Positions 27,760 through 39,905 of a stretch of 64,000 bases of DNA are shown here, piece after piece. The stretch spans positions 62,001 to 126,000 of the forward strand of contig NZ_JAUYRO010000096.1 in the NCBI RefSeq assembly GCF_030696805.1. Direction: 5' to 3'. The translations under genes and the position numbers were made by a program. Position 1 is the first letter of the stretch; each line of letters begins with the position of its first letter. The notes beneath the pieces are model-generated. The model worked only from the letters and a program-made list of their open reading frames with translations, ran no database searches and was not told the origin of the DNA. Source of the DNA: Methyloversatilis sp. (GTDB lineage Bacteria; Pseudomonadota; Gammaproteobacteria; Burkholderiales; Rhodocyclaceae).

Positions 27760-28973
27760 CGTTCTCCTCGCTCACGGGCGCGCAGTGCATCGCGCGATCG
27801 CATGTCGGCCGCCGCGGCGTCACCGGACATTGATGGAAGCGTCGTCGTTTCATTGCTGCGATTGCCCGCCGCGACGTCAACCGCAGCCGCGCCAGCCTGC
27901 TGCATCAGCTTGTCGAGCGGGAGATACAGCAGGTTATTGCCGCCCTTCGCGTCGAGCAGCACCTTGCTCGTATTCATCATGACCTGCTGCACCGTGTCGA
28001 TATACATACGCTGCCTCGTGACTTCGGGCGCTTTCACATACTCGGCAAGAATCTGCTTGAAGCGGCTGGCGTCGCCCTGCGAAGTCGCGATGATCCGTTC
28101 CTTGTAGCCGTTTGCCTCTTCCAGCAGTCGCGATGCAGTACCGCGTGCCTTCGGAATGACGTCGTTGGCGTAGGCCTGACCTTCATTCTTCTGCCTTTCC
28201 AGATCCTGCCCGGCCTTGACGGCGTCGTCGAAGGCGGCCTGCACCTGCTCAGGCGGCTGGGCGTTCTGCAGCGTCAGGCGACTGATCTGGATGCCGGTCT
28301 GATAGCGGTCGAGTATCTGCTGCATGATGCGCTGCGCATCTACGGCGATCTGTTCCCGTCCTTCGTAAAGTACAAAGTCCATCTTGCTCTTGCCGACCAC
28401 CTCCCGCATCGCTGTTTCCGCCGCATGTACAACCGATTCCTCGGGCAGACGGTTCTGAAACAGGTAGGCCACCGGATCCTTCAGGATGTACTGCACCGCG
28501 AACTGGATATTGATGATGTTCTCGTCGTCGGTGAGCATCAGTGCTTCCTTGAGCACCTTGTTGCGTTCCGCGCCGCGGTAGCCAACCTCGACCGTCCGCA
28601 CGCCGGTCAGATTGACCAGTTCGTGCGAATCGATCGGATACGGCAAGCGCCACTGCAGTCCCGGGTCGGTCGTCTCGACAAGTTTGCCGAAACGCAGCAC
28701 GACGCCGCGCTGACTTGCGTCGACGATGTAAAGACCGCTCGCCAGCCAGACGATGACGATCAGGCCGAGCACCACGCCGATGCCACTGCCAAACTGACGA
28801 GGCGTCACAGGCGGACGGCTTTCGCCACCGCCGTTGTTCGACTTGCCGCCGAAAAGCCCGGCCAGGCGCTTGTTGAAATCGCGCCACAGGTCTTCCAGAT
28901 CGGGAGGTCCCTGGTTGCCGCCTTTGTTGCCATTGCCGCCCTGATTGCCCCAGCGGGGGTCATTCAGCGACAT
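27756..28973 (-). CDS. hflK: HflK, FtsH protease modulator
   Basis: 405 residues. A Gly/Asn-rich cytoplasmic N-terminus (MSLNDPRWGNQGG) is followed by a membrane helix (GVVLGLIVIVWLASGLYIV, about 75-95) and the SPFH domain (VEVGYRGAERN, DGREQIAVDAQRIMQQ-like). It is the partner of HflC. Its start overlaps the 3' end of hflX by 14 bases. MSLNDP was preferred to an upstream ATG because it fits the family. Confidence 0.96.
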   Translation of the reverse strand: MSLNDPRWGNQGGNGNKGGNQGPPDLEDLWRDFNKRLAGLFGGKSNNGGGESRPPVTPRQFGSGIGVVLGLIVIVWLASGLYIVDASQRGVVLRFGKLVETTDPGLQWRLPYPIDSHELVNLTGVRTVEVGYRGAERNKVLKEALMLTDDENIINIQFAVQYILKDPVAYLFQNRLPEESVVHAAETAMREVVGKSKMDFVLYEGREQIAVDAQRIMQQILDRYQTGIQISRLTLQNAQPPEQVQAAFDDAVKAGQDLERQKNEGQAYANDVIPKARGTASRLLEEANGYKERIIATSQGDASRFKQILAEYVKAPEVTRQRMYIDTVQQVMMNTSKVLLDAKGGNNLLYLPLDKLMQQAGAAAVDVAAGNRSNETTTLPSMSGDAAAADMRSRDALRARERGER

Positions 28974-30258
28974 CAAGATCGCATTCAGCACGTTCGGATT
29001 GGATAGGTAAGGATGAAAGTTGAGGGGAGCGTTTGTCGTCTTCCTTGGAAGACGTGTCACCGCTCTCTGGTGAGCTGATCACTCGGAGTGCGGAATTCGT
29101 CCGCGGTTCCAGGTTCAGGCCTCGGGGATCGTCATTTGGCTGCACACGCTGCGCGGCGGCAATCTTTTCAGCCTGCAATCGCGCCGCGATGACTGACCGC
29201 AAATCGGCCAGACCCGCACCGGTGCGAGCACTCACGCGCACTTTGCAAATGTTATCACAGCCAGCCGGGTCGGCTCCCGGCTGCAGCGCGGGCATGAGGT
29301 CCACCTTGTTCAGCACCCGGATCTGCGGCACCGCATCGGCGCCTATTTCGGCCAGCACACGATCAACCGCCTCGATCTGCGCATCGCGATCCGGCGCGGA
29401 CGAGTCGATGACGTGCAGCAACAGGTCGGCGCCAGCCGTTTCTTCAAGCGTCGCGTGAAAAGCGGCAACCAGCGTATGCGGCAGGTCGCGTATGAAGCCG
29501 ACCGTGTCCGATAACACCACCTGTCCGAACTCACCGAGATAGAGCTGGCGCGAAGTCGTGTCGAGCGTGGCAAACAACTGATCGGCGGCGTAACTGCCTG
29601 CTTTCGTCAGCGCATTGAACAGCGTGGACTTGCCTGCGTTCGTATAGCCGACGAGCGCAACGACAGGCGTGGACTGCCGCTCGCGCGACTTTCGGCGGAC
29701 GCCGCGTTGGCGCTCGACCTTTTCAAGCCGCTCTTTCAGCGCCTTCACCCGGTGGCCGAGCAGACGGCGATCCGTCTCTAGCTGCGTTTCACCCGGGCCA
29801 CGCAAGCCGATGCCGCCCTTCTGTCGCTCCAGATGGGTCCAGCCGCGGACCAAGCGGGTCGACAAGTGTTCGAGCTGGGCCAGTTCGACCTGAAGCTTGC
29901 CCTCGTGACTACGTGCGCGCAGCGCGAAAATGTCGAGGATGAGCGCATTGCGATCGATGACACGTCGCGAAAGCGCGCGCTCGAGATTGCGCTGCTGGCT
30001 GGCCGACAACTCGTGGTTGAACAGGACGATGTCTGCTTCGTTGGCATTGGCAAGGTCGAGAATCTCGGCCACTTTGCCCTTGCCGGCAAAGGTCGCGGGA
30101 TCGGGAGCCTGCCGCTTGCCACCTGCGCGAGCCACCGGCACCGCACCTGCACTCAGTGCGAGCAGCGTGAATTCGTCCAACCGGTCTTCGTAGTCGCCTT
30201 TGCCGAGATCGAGCTGGACAATGACCGCGCGCTCGCCGGTCTCGGGCCGCTCAATCAT
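28960..30258 (-). CDS. hflX: GTPase HflX
   Basis: 432 residues. An N-terminal HflX domain (LVRGWTHLERQKGGIGLRGPGETQLETD) precedes the G domain with GYTNAGKSTLFNAL (G1), DTVGFIRDLPHTL (G3) and NKVDL (G4). HflX splits stalled 70S ribosomes in other bacteria. The tail after about residue 370 is low-complexity and overlaps hflK. It follows hfq, as usual. Confidence 0.95.
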   Translation of the reverse strand: MIERPETGERAVIVQLDLGKGDYEDRLDEFTLLALSAGAVPVARAGGKRQAPDPATFAGKGKVAEILDLANANEADIVLFNHELSASQQRNLERALSRRVIDRNALILDIFALRARSHEGKLQVELAQLEHLSTRLVRGWTHLERQKGGIGLRGPGETQLETDRRLLGHRVKALKERLEKVERQRGVRRKSRERQSTPVVALVGYTNAGKSTLFNALTKAGSYAADQLFATLDTTSRQLYLGEFGQVVLSDTVGFIRDLPHTLVAAFHATLEETAGADLLLHVIDSSAPDRDAQIEAVDRVLAEIGADAVPQIRVLNKVDLMPALQPGADPAGCDNICKVRVSARTGAGLADLRSVIAARLQAEKIAAAQRVQPNDDPRGLNLEPRTNSALRVISSPESGDTSSKEDDKRSPQLSSLPIQSERAECDLDVAE

Positions 30259-30294
30259 GCGAACGTAGTGCCTGCAGGTGACCGTTTTCGCCGG

Positions 30295-30534
30295 TCAAGC
30301 GCTGTCGCCCTGATCGTGCTGGATATTGACCGGGCGCGCGGGCACGACAGTCGAAATTGCGTGCTTGTAGACCATCTGCGTCACCGTGTTCTTGAGCAGT
30401 ACGACGTACTGGTCGAACGACTCGATCTGACCCTGGAGCTTGATGCCATTCACAAGGTAGATCGCGACCGGCACGTGCTCGCGGCGCAGGGTGTTGAGGA
30501 AGGGGTCTTGTAGCATTTGCCCTTTGTTGCTCAT
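30295..30534 (-). CDS. hfq: RNA chaperone Hfq
   Basis: 79 residues with the Sm1 ([42 protein letters not shown]) and Sm2 ([10 protein letters not shown]) motifs intact. It forms a hexamer matching sRNAs to mRNAs. AGAGGTG precedes the ATG. The C-terminal tail is very short, as in many betaproteobacteria. Confidence 0.98.
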   Translation of the reverse strand: MSNKGQMLQDPFLNTLRREHVPVAIYLVNGIKLQGQIESFDQYVVLLKNTVTQMVYKHAISTVVPARPVNIQHDQGDSA

Positions 30535-30634
30535 GTGGACACCTCTTGTTTATTTGAAATAGGACTCTACTGGATTTTTTGATGCACCGCAGCTTCAGAC
30601 CCCGCGCGGCGCATTTTGATTCCCGATCTCGTCA

Positions 30635-31963
30635 TCATTTCTTCGATGCGACGAACGGATTGTGTGCGGTGCGGAATTCGACCCTCAGCGGCGTGCCCTG
30701 AAGCCGGAATATTTCCAGAAAATAGTGTTCGAGATAGCGCCGGTAACTTTCAGCAATATGTTCGAGTGCGGCGCCATGGATGACGATCACCGGCGGATTC
30801 ATTCCGCCCTGATGGGCATAGCGCATCTTGGGCCGGAACAGGCCGTGTTTCGGGGGTGACTGTTTCTCGACCGCTGCCTGCAGCGCACGCGTCAACCTCG
30901 GCGTGGGCAGTTTGGTCATCGCAGCTGCGTAGGCGGCGTCCACAGCGCCGAACAGGCCACTGACCCCGAGGCCTTCGAGCGCAGAAATGTACAGATGGCG
31001 CGCAAAGCCGAGAAAACCCAGCTTGCGTGCGATTTCACGCTTGAAGATTTCGCGCCTGTAACTGTCTACGGCGTCCCACTTGTTGATGGCGAGCACCAGC
31101 GCACGGCCGCTTTCGACGATGAAACCGCCGATATGGGCGTCCTGATCGGACACTTCCTGCGTTGCATCGAGCACCAGCACACAAACATTGGCCTGCTCGA
31201 TCGCCTGCACCGTCTTGATGACCGAAAACTTCTCGATCGTTTCGAACACCCGCCCCTTGCGGCGCAGCCCTGCGGTATCGATCAGCGTGTAGCGCTTGCC
31301 ATTGCGTTCGAACGGGATGCTGATGGCGTCGCGCGTCGTACCGGCCTGGTCGAAGGCAATGACACGCTCTTCACCCAGCAGCGCGTTGATCAGCGTTGAT
31401 TTTCCGACGTTCGGGCGACCGGCCACCGCAATCTTCGGGACGCGATCATCCGGCTCAACTTCGTCGTCGTCGGCAAACCCGCTCAGACAGTGATCAAGCA
31501 GGCTGCGCACACCTTCGCCGTGGGCGGATGAGATCACGTGCAGCTCACCCAGCCCGAGCTCGTGAAACTCGGCCGCGACGATTTCCTGCCGCATGCCTTC
31601 CGCCTTGTTCACCGCAACCACAAGCGGCTTGCCGACACGGCGCAGACGGGCCGCAATCTCCCGGTCGTGCGCAGTCAGACCGGCCCGGCCATCGACCAGG
31701 AATATGAGGATATCCGCTTCGGCGATGGCCTGTTCGGCCTGCGCCGCCATTTCGACCATGATGCCGTCGCGAGCGGTCGGTTCGAAACCACCGGTGTCCA
31801 CGACGAGAAAAGGCCGGTCGCCGAGGCGGCCGGTGCCGTAATGACGGTCGCGCGTCAGACCGGGAAAATCGGCGACGAGGGCGTCTCGGGTTTTGGTCAG
31901 CCGGTTGAACAGCGTCGATTTACCGACGTTGGGGCGACCTACGAGTACCAGTACGGGTTTCAA
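30635..31963 (-). CDS. der: Ribosome biogenesis GTPase Der
   Basis: 442 residues with two tandem G domains. [12 protein letters not shown] (from residue 8) starts the first, and [17 protein letters not shown] (about 182) starts the second, followed by a KH-like C-terminal domain ([14 protein letters not shown]). It is needed for 50S assembly. The start is a TTG with GAGGATC upstream, 9 bases after the bamB stop. Confidence 0.96.
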   Translation of the reverse strand: MKPVLVLVGRPNVGKSTLFNRLTKTRDALVADFPGLTRDRHYGTGRLGDRPFLVVDTGGFEPTARDGIMVEMAAQAEQAIAEADILIFLVDGRAGLTAHDREIAARLRRVGKPLVVAVNKAEGMRQEIVAAEFHELGLGELHVISSAHGEGVRSLLDHCLSGFADDDEVEPDDRVPKIAVAGRPNVGKSTLINALLGEERVIAFDQAGTTRDAISIPFERNGKRYTLIDTAGLRRKGRVFETIEKFSVIKTVQAIEQANVCVLVLDATQEVSDQDAHIGGFIVESGRALVLAINKWDAVDSYRREIFKREIARKLGFLGFARHLYISALEGLGVSGLFGAVDAAYAAAMTKLPTPRLTRALQAAVEKQSPPKHGLFRPKMRYAHQGGMNPPVIVIHGAALEHIAESYRRYLEHYFLEIFRLQGTPLRVEFRTAHNPFVASKK

Positions 31964-31972
31964 GCTAGATCC

Positions 31973-33124
31973 TCAGCGGGCCGCCAGGGCCCGCACGATA
32001 CCGGCGCGGCTCTGCGCCACGAAAGCGGTGCCGTACGGGCGCAACGACGCATTGACCGTGCTGCCGTCACCCTTGATCCGGGCGACGAAGGCACCATTCT
32101 CGGTGCTTAACAGATGCATCAGCCCCTCGCCATCGGCGACGGCTACAGCACCTTCGAGCGCCAACGGTCGTCCTGGATAGCGGCGCTTGAGCTTGTCCTG
32201 CTTCCACACGCTGGCGCCGGTCGCGCGGTCCAGCGCGTGAATCGCGCCATTGTCGTCGCTGACGTACAGGTTCTGGGCGTCGATGTCGATGCCGGCGGCA
32301 CTCGATATGTCGCGTGTCCAGATCGACTTGCCGGTGCTCAGTTCGAAGCACGCCACACGCCCCTGAAAGGCCGAGGCGCACACATCGCGGCCGACGATGA
32401 CCGGCAGGCTGGATACGTCGGCGATGCGTTCCAGTTCGGTCGCGCCGCGCGACAGTGCCACGTTGGATTCCCACACCGCTACACCTGTGCTGCGATTGAT
32501 GGCAACGAGCTTGCCGCCCGGAAACCCTGCAATCAACAACGACGGTGTGCTGATCACACCGGCGTGGGTGCGCAGCGTGAGCGACGGATTCGGTCGCTGG
32601 TAATTCCACTTGCGCGCGCCATCGATCGCCGTGAACGCCTGGATGCGGCTATCGGCGCTGCGTACGAACACCATGTCATCGGTCACCAGCGGAGCACTGA
32701 GCACTTCGGAGCTCACGAGACCTTCCCACAGCGGCTTGCCATCAAGGTCGAACACCAGCACATCGCCCTTTTCAGTGCCCACGACCAGTTGCCGCTCGTT
32801 GGCGCCGATGCCGCCTGACAAGGGCTTGCCAGCGTTGATCTTCCAGACCTGCCTGCCGTCATCCAGACGGGCGATCGTGCCATCACGCGCAGCGACAAAG
32901 GTACTTTTGCCGATCACCGCAGGTTCGAAAACCGAATTGCCTGACTGGCCAACTTCATAGCGCCAAAGTTCGGTCACCGGAACACTGGCTTCAAGCGGCT
33001 CGAGTACCGGCATCTTGGGCTTGGGCGGGCCGCTGAACGGATTGAGGCTGTCGAGGCTGTCCAGCGTCGAGCCGCACCCCGCCAGCAGGGCGCAGGCCAC
33101 CAGCAAAACGGTCAGTCGCGTCAC
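31973..33124 (-). CDS. bamB: Outer membrane assembly lipoprotein BamB
   Basis: 383 residues, eight-bladed beta-propeller of the BAM complex. The signal peptide ends in the lipobox LLAGC (C17), and repeated PQQ-like blades (for example DGRQVWKINAGKPLSGGIG and DLDGKPLWEG) follow. The GTG start overlaps the yfgM stop by 4 bases. Located before der, the standard order. Confidence 0.95.
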   Translation of the reverse strand: MTRLTVLLVACALLAGCGSTLDSLDSLNPFSGPPKPKMPVLEPLEASVPVTELWRYEVGQSGNSVFEPAVIGKSTFVAARDGTIARLDDGRQVWKINAGKPLSGGIGANERQLVVGTEKGDVLVFDLDGKPLWEGLVSSEVLSAPLVTDDMVFVRSADSRIQAFTAIDGARKWNYQRPNPSLTLRTHAGVISTPSLLIAGFPGGKLVAINRSTGVAVWESNVALSRGATELERIADVSSLPVIVGRDVCASAFQGRVACFELSTGKSIWTRDISSAAGIDIDAQNLYVSDDNGAIHALDRATGASVWKQDKLKRRYPGRPLALEGAVAVADGEGLMHLLSTENGAFVARIKGDGSTVNASLRPYGTAFVAQSRAGIVRALAAR

Positions 33125-33795
33125 CGGGCGCCACCGACCGCGTCGAGCTTGATCTCGACCACATTGCGATAGCCCTGCGGTGCAGCGCCGGCCAGCGCGC
33201 CGCCTGCCTTGGCGTTTTCGTCGATCTTCGTCAGTGCGGACTGATAGGCGGTGCGGGCTTCGTCCCGTTTGTCCTGCATCAGCAGCACGTCGCCGCGTGC
33301 TTCGAGAAAGCGCGCTTCAAGCGTGGGATCGACCTTGTCGTCGAGCTGTTTGTTCGCCTCGTCAAACGCCTGTTCCTCGATCAGCACATACGCCAGACGC
33401 AGGCGGCCGAGGTCGCGCAGCATGTTCTCCGGCGCATTCGCCTTGACCCATTCCAGCTGTGCGCGGGCGGTCTTGGTGTCACCGTTGTCGACATGCAGCT
33501 TGGCCGACAGCAGCGCCCCCAGGCTCGCATACGAGCTACCGCCGAAGTGTTCGGTCAGCTGGCCCGAGGTTTCGCGGGTTTTCTTCAGGTCACCGGCGAG
33601 GGCGGCATCCTGCAGCGCGTCGAACACGACACTGGCCTTCACCGACTGGTCACGGTTGTACCAGTTCCACGCCTGATAACCGATCAGCGACGCTGAAACC
33701 GCGATCACCGTCCAGGTGATCAGGTTGCCCCACGCCGCCCACCATGCCTTGATGGTCGAAAGCTGTTCCTGTTCTTCAAGATCGAGTGCTGCCAT
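33121..33795 (-). CDS. yfgM: YfgM-like tetratricopeptide membrane protein
   Basis: 224 residues. A short cytoplasmic N-terminus, one membrane helix (WGNLITWTVIAVSASLIGYQAW, about 21-42) and a periplasmic TPR domain. In E. coli YfgM associates with the SecYEG translocon and PpiD. AGGAG precedes the ATG. The gene is between hisS and bamB. Confidence 0.93.
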   Translation of the reverse strand: MAALDLEEQEQLSTIKAWWAAWGNLITWTVIAVSASLIGYQAWNWYNRDQSVKASVVFDALQDAALAGDLKKTRETSGQLTEHFGGSSYASLGALLSAKLHVDNGDTKTARAQLEWVKANAPENMLRDLGRLRLAYVLIEEQAFDEANKQLDDKVDPTLEARFLEARGDVLLMQDKRDEARTAYQSALTKIDENAKAGGALAGAAPQGYRNVVEIKLDAVGGAR

Positions 33796-33837
33796 GTCCT
33801 GGACTCCTGTCCGGTATTTCCGGTTGTAGATTGATTT

Positions 33838-35139
33838 TCAGTGCAACAAAGGTTCTTCGTCGTCGGTGTCGTCGCCACCGAGCAGCAGCATGGCCAGATG
33901 TTCGGCCACGTCGTCACGGCTGATGCGCATCTGGTCACCACCGCGCAGGGGCTTGAATGTGACATCGCCTGATGCCACTTCGTCTTCGCCAAGTATCAGC
34001 GCAACCGCAGCGCCGGACGCATCCGCGCGCTTCATCTGTGACTTGAAGCTGCCTCCGCCACAATGCATCAGCGTGGCAAAGCCTGCGTCGCGCAGCTGCT
34101 CGGACAGCGCAAAAGCCTCCGCCTGGACACCTTCTCCCGAGTGGACGACATAGGCCTCCGGACGTTCGATCAGCGCGTCGGCCTGCACCGGATTCCACAG
34201 CGACAACAGACGTTCGATACCCATGGCAAAGCCGGCTGCCGGGGCCGGCTTGCCGCCGAGTTGCGAGACCAGTCCGTCGTAGCGACCCCCGGCACACACC
34301 GTTCCCTGGGCGCCAAGCTGGTCGGTTACCCACTCGAATACGGTGAGGTTGTAGTAATCCAGTCCACGCACCAGGCGCGGATTGATGCGGAACGGAATAT
34401 TGGCAGCGCGCAGCGTGTCCTGGATGGCGGTGAAATGCGCCAGCGATGCTTTGCCCAGGTAGTCGGACAGCTTCGGCGCCGACTCGACGAGTGCCTGCAT
34501 GGCAGGGTTCTTGGTATCGAGGATGCGCAGCGGATTGCTGTGCAGGCGGCGCTTCGCGTCCTCGTCCAGCTGTTCCTCGTGCGCCTCGAAATAGGCGATC
34601 AGTTCGGCGCGATGCTGCAGGCGCTCTTCTGGCGAGCCGAGCGAATTGATTTCCAGCCGGATGCCCATCAGGTCGAGATCGTCCCACAGGCGCTGGCACA
34701 TCATGATCAGTTCGGCATCGACATCGGGCCCGGCGTAGCCGAGCGCTTCTACGCCGACTTGATGAAACTGGCGGTAGCGACCCTTCTGCGGGCGCTCGTG
34801 GCGGAACATCGGGCCCATGTACCAGAGCTTGCGCGGACTGTCGTACAGCAGGTTGTGCTCGGTCACCGCGCGCACGCAGGAGGCCGTGCCTTCCGGGCGC
34901 AGCGTCAGGTGTTCACCATTGAGGGCGTCTTCGAAGGAATACATTTCCTTCTCGACGATATCCGTCACTTCACCGATCGCGCGCTTGAACAACGGTGTGT
35001 GCTCGAGCAGCGGCATGCGGATCGGCCGGTATCCGTACGCGCGCAGCCAGTCGCGCACGATGGTTTCAAAGGCTTCCCAGCGTTCGGCTTCGTCCGGCAG
35101 GATGTCGTTCATGCCGCGAACGGCTTGCAGTTTGCTCAT
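33838..35139 (-). CDS. hisS: Histidyl-tRNA synthetase
   Basis: 433 residues, class II synthetase. [21 protein letters not shown] is the standard start. Motif 2 ([24 protein letters not shown]), the histidine loop RGLDYYN and motif 3 (AMGIERLL) are present, followed by an anticodon-binding domain. Downstream of ispG by 10 bases, upstream of yfgM. Confidence 0.97.
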   Translation of the reverse strand: MSKLQAVRGMNDILPDEAERWEAFETIVRDWLRAYGYRPIRMPLLEHTPLFKRAIGEVTDIVEKEMYSFEDALNGEHLTLRPEGTASCVRAVTEHNLLYDSPRKLWYMGPMFRHERPQKGRYRQFHQVGVEALGYAGPDVDAELIMMCQRLWDDLDLMGIRLEINSLGSPEERLQHRAELIAYFEAHEEQLDEDAKRRLHSNPLRILDTKNPAMQALVESAPKLSDYLGKASLAHFTAIQDTLRAANIPFRINPRLVRGLDYYNLTVFEWVTDQLGAQGTVCAGGRYDGLVSQLGGKPAPAAGFAMGIERLLSLWNPVQADALIERPEAYVVHSGEGVQAEAFALSEQLRDAGFATLMHCGGGSFKSQMKRADASGAAVALILGEDEVASGDVTFKPLRGGDQMRISRDDVAEHLAMLLLGGDDTDDEEPLLH

Positions 35140-35149
35140 TGTTCTTTGT

Positions 35150-36405
<1,256 letters not shown>

Positions 36406-36406
<1 letters not shown>

Positions 36407-37290
36407 TACTCGAGCCTCAGTCGCGCGACATCAACCTTGATCGACGGCGCCAGGTCATGCGGCTGCCCATCGACCTTCAGGGTCACGGAACGCGCGTTTC
36501 CGATGACCAGAGAGACCGGGAAGGTGGCATTCACCGTCCGCGTGCTGCCGCGCCGGTTCAGTTCCGAGAGCAGGATGGCGTCGCTGGCGTCGCGAATTTC
36601 CACCCACGAGTCCGTAGTGAAGGTGAATTCGAGTCGGTGCTGTCCCGGTGCTGCCGCGCCAGCCGCCTCCGATACCATGTCCTGGACGACAGCGGCGGGG
36701 GCCGCTTCACTCGACAATTCAGCGGGCAGTGGCAGCGCATCGCTGGCCAACGCATCGGCTGGATCGAAGCGGACAACACCGTCCGTTGCTACCGGCGATG
36801 CGGAACCGTTGAGCGGCGACGCTTCGATCTGGGAAACGTCCGGCTGACCGGTGACCGGTACGTCCGGCCAGAACTCGAACCATACATACAAGGCAAGGCC
36901 TGCCAGCACCGGAACGCTCATCGCCAGCAGTGGCAACAGCCACTTGCGCCGGGCAGACTGTACCGGCATGGCGACACCGACATTGGCCTGTTCAATCAGC
37001 TGCGGCGTGGCACGTACATGCTGCTGGTCGAGACTGCCCAGCAGAGTCTGCGCGTCCAGACCGATCAGCGCTGCGTAGTTCCGGATGAAACCCCGAACGT
37101 AGGTTGGGCTCATCAGGCTGTCGAAATCATCCGCTTCAATGGCTTCCACCTGACGCGGTGCCAGCTTGATCGCACGTCCCACATTGTCGATGGACATGCC
37201 ACGCGCTTCGCGCGCCTGCTTCAGTCGTGTGCCGACCGAGCCTGTTGGCGCATCGCGCGGCAGATCGACCACCTCGTCCTGCTCAGACAT
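36406..37290 (-). CDS. RodZ-like helix-turn-helix membrane protein
   Basis: 294 residues. An N-terminal Xre-type HTH (about 20-80, [19 protein letters not shown]), a linker, one membrane helix ([22 protein letters not shown], about 117-138) and a periplasmic DUF4115 beta domain (about 215-290). It matches the RodZ layout, which links MreB to the cell-wall machinery. Coupled to pilW and ispG by one-base overlaps. Confidence 0.9.
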
Positions 37291-38150
37291 CAGTCGTAGT
37301 TCCCCTGCATCAGTTGCTGGTGTTCAGGCGTGCCGGCAAACCGGCGGCGCAACTGGCTGGCAAAACCGGCTTCGGACACCTTGTCGCCCAGTTTGCGTTC
37401 GATACGCACCGCAAGCCAGAGACTTTCCGCCACCGAATCGCGCTGCGCGTGGAAATTACTCAACTGCTTGCGCGCCTCGAGATAGCTGCCCTTGCGATAC
37501 AGCAGCGCCGACAGGTTGTAGATCGCCTGCGTATTGCCCGGATCGGCATTTATCGCCAGCAGGAAATTCACTTCCGCCGTCTGCAGGTCATTCGCCTGCA
37601 ATGCGCACAGCCCCGCATTCGTGTACGGACGGGTCGGTGTGGCGTACAGCGGATTCCTGACCGCCTCGTTGAACAATTGCATCGCACGTGCGGTGTCGCC
37701 GTCCTGGCACAGGAACCAGCCGTAGTTGTTGTTGATGTCCGGATCGCTCGATGCCAGACGCAAGGCTCGTTCGAAGTTGTCGCGCGCCTGCGGCTTCTCG
37801 CCAAGGTACATATGTGCCAGACCCATCAGGTTGTAGGCTGGGCCGTAGGACGAGTCATCGCGCAGCGCCATGCGCCCTTCTTCAAGCGCCACCGCCACGT
37901 TGCCCGCTTCGAGATAGGCCATGCCGAGTTCGGTATGCGACTTTGCACGGGTGCGCGCGGCGCCGGTCACGATCGGTTCGATCGGCTTGTATTCCGACGA
38001 CTGAGCGCCGGTGCGGCTCTGCACGGTGGTGGTCGTATTCGGATTGCCGCCCGCTGAGCCGGCTGTAGTCCCGCTCTGGCCACCCGCACATCCGGCGAGC
38101 AAAACAACGAACGAAAGGACGGTCGCAACACCTGCTGAAAATCTGGTCAC
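37290..38150 (-). CDS. pilW: Type IV pilus biogenesis/stability lipoprotein PilW (PilF)
   Basis: 286 residues. The signal peptide ends in lipobox LLAGC (C21), followed by a TPR array (for example [15 protein letters not shown] and [13 protein letters not shown]). In related bacteria it is the pilotin that localises the PilQ secretin. The GTG start with GGAGG upstream overlaps the rlmN stop (GTGA); a longer frame starting earlier is unlikely because it lacks a signal peptide. Confidence 0.93.
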   Translation of the reverse strand: MTRFSAGVATVLSFVVLLAGCAGGQSGTTAGSAGGNPNTTTTVQSRTGAQSSEYKPIEPIVTGAARTRAKSHTELGMAYLEAGNVAVALEEGRMALRDDSSYGPAYNLMGLAHMYLGEKPQARDNFERALRLASSDPDINNNYGWFLCQDGDTARAMQLFNEAVRNPLYATPTRPYTNAGLCALQANDLQTAEVNFLLAINADPGNTQAIYNLSALLYRKGSYLEARKQLSNFHAQRDSVAESLWLAVRIERKLGDKVSEAGFASQLRRRFAGTPEHQQLMQGNYD

Positions 38151-39256
38151 CGTGCTGGAACCTCCACGAGTGGAATGGTTTTCTGCGCACGTCGCGTGCG
38201 GTCGAGCACCTGACCGGCAAGTTGCCCGCAAGCGGCATCGACATCGTCGCCGCGCGTCTTGCGTGTCGTTGTGACGATGCCTTCCGCCATCAGGATGTCC
38301 GAAAACGCACGGATGCGCTCTTTCGACGACCGTCCGAACGGTGCCGCAGGAAACGGGTTGAACGGAATCAGGTTGTACTTGCACGGCACCTGTCGCGCAA
38401 TCGCGACCAGTTCGCGCGCATGGGCGTCGCTGTCGTTCACGCCATCAAGCATCACATACTCGAAGGTGATGAAATCGCGCGGCGCGTGATCGAGGTAACG
38501 TACGCAGGCGGCAAGCAACTCGCGCAAGGGATACTTCTTGTTGATCGGCACCAGTTCGTCGCGCAGCGCGTCATTCGGCGCATGCAGCGAAACAGCCAGC
38601 GCGACCGGGCAGGCTTCGCCCAGGCGGTCCATGGCCGGCACGATGCCGGAGGTCGATACCGTCACCCGACGACGCGACAAGCCGTAGGCGTTGTCGTCCA
38701 GCATCAGGCGCAGCGCCTTCACCGTGGCATCGAAATTGGCCAGCGGTTCGCCCATTCCCATCATCACGACGTTCGAGATCACACGTTCGCCATCATTCTC
38801 GCCACCGCGTACGCCGCCCAGCGCGCGATTGGCCAGCCACAGCTGACCGATGATTTCCGATACCTCGAGATTGCGGTTGAAGCCCTGCTTGCCGGTCGAA
38901 CAGAATGCACAATCGAGCGCGCAGCCCGCCTGGGTCGAAATGCACAGCGTGCCGCGACGCTCTTCAGGAATGAAGACGGTTTCGATGGCATTGCCGGCGC
39001 CGACATTGATCAGCCACTTGCGCGTGCCATCGGTGCTGGTGCTGTCGCGCACCGGCACCGGCGCCTCCACGCAGGCGATCTGTTCGAGTTTGGCGCGCAA
39101 CGACTTGGCGACGTCGCTCATCTGAGCGAATTCCCCCTCGCCGTTGCGGTGAATCCAGCGCATGACCTGCCGCGCGCGAAAGGACTTTTCGCCAAGACCA
39201 GCGAAAAAGTCTGCGAACCCTTCGGCGTCGAACTGCAGCAGGTTGGTGCGGATCAC
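38147..39256 (-). CDS. rlmN: Dual-specificity RNA methyltransferase RlmN
   Basis: 369 residues, radical-SAM enzyme that methylates A2503 of 23S rRNA and some tRNAs. The CxxxCxxC cluster motif is C112, C116 and C119 ([20 protein letters not shown]). The start is GTG, since no ATG is in frame before the conserved region. Between ndk and pilW, the normal context. Confidence 0.96.
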   Translation of the reverse strand: MIRTNLLQFDAEGFADFFAGLGEKSFRARQVMRWIHRNGEGEFAQMSDVAKSLRAKLEQIACVEAPVPVRDSTSTDGTRKWLINVGAGNAIETVFIPEERRGTLCISTQAGCALDCAFCSTGKQGFNRNLEVSEIIGQLWLANRALGGVRGGENDGERVISNVVMMGMGEPLANFDATVKALRLMLDDNAYGLSRRRVTVSTSGIVPAMDRLGEACPVALAVSLHAPNDALRDELVPINKKYPLRELLAACVRYLDHAPRDFITFEYVMLDGVNDSDAHARELVAIARQVPCKYNLIPFNPFPAAPFGRSSKERIRAFSDILMAEGIVTTTRKTRGDDVDAACGQLAGQVLDRTRRAQKTIPLVEVPAR

Positions 39257-39266
39257 GCGACGGCTC

Positions 39267-39692
39267 TCAGCGCGAGTAGACGTTCAGCGCGGGGAAGAAA
39301 TAGGCGATTTCGACGGCGGCGGTTTCCGGCGCGTCCGAGCCATGTACCGCATTGGCGTCGATCGAATCGGCGAAATCCGCGCGGATGGTGCCGGGCGCGG
39401 CCTTTTTCGGATCGGTTGCGCCCATCAGGTCGCGGTTCTTCAGGATGGCGCCTTCACCTTCCAGCACCTGGATCATCACGGGGCCGGAAATCATGAAATC
39501 GACCAGATCCTTGAAGAACGGACGCTCGCGGTGAACTGCGTAGAAGCCTTCGGCCTCGGCGCGCGACAGATGGGTCATGCGCGATGCGGCGACCTTGAGC
39601 CCGGCGTCTTCGAAACGCTGGTAGATCTTCCCGATAACGTTCTTGGCGACGGCATCGGGCTTGATGATCGAAAGGGTGCGTTCTGCTGCCAT
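39267..39692 (-). CDS. ndk: Nucleoside diphosphate kinase
   Basis: 141 residues. [15 protein letters not shown] start, catalytic His in NAVHGSD near residue 117, and EIAYFFP near the end are standard. GGAGATT precedes the ATG. First gene of the ndk-rlmN-pilW-rodZ-ispG-hisS-yfgM-bamB-der run. Confidence 0.97.
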   Translation of the reverse strand: MAAERTLSIIKPDAVAKNVIGKIYQRFEDAGLKVAASRMTHLSRAEAEGFYAVHRERPFFKDLVDFMISGPVMIQVLEGEGAILKNRDLMGATDPKKAAPGTIRADFADSIDANAVHGSDAPETAAVEIAYFFPALNVYSR

Positions 39693-39837
39693 GGTGAATC
39701 TCCGGAAAAATGCTGCGGGACGTAGAAGGACAACCATAGATTGTAGCAAGACCGGGGCCACAAGTCTTCGCCCTTGACGTCGCGAATTGGCGCCTCTGCT
39801 GTCCGACGGCGTCCTCTGCTTCAGGAGGTTATCGAAG

Positions 39838-39855
39838 TTTCAGTAATTACTGAAA
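39838..39855. promoter_or_regulatory. Perfect 18-bp palindrome, likely operator of the GbsR-like regulator
   Basis: TTTCAGTAATTACTGAAA is a perfect inverted repeat of 9-bp half-sites. It covers the -35 region of a likely promoter whose -10 is TATATT (39863-39868), about 37 bases before the regulator ATG. A dimeric MarR/GbsR protein would bind such a site, so autoregulation of the regulator-cydAB transcript is inferred. Confidence 0.6.
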
Positions 39856-39905
39856 TTTGATGTATATTAACGAAACCGCAAACAGTCCTTGCAATCCACA
39901 CGTTC

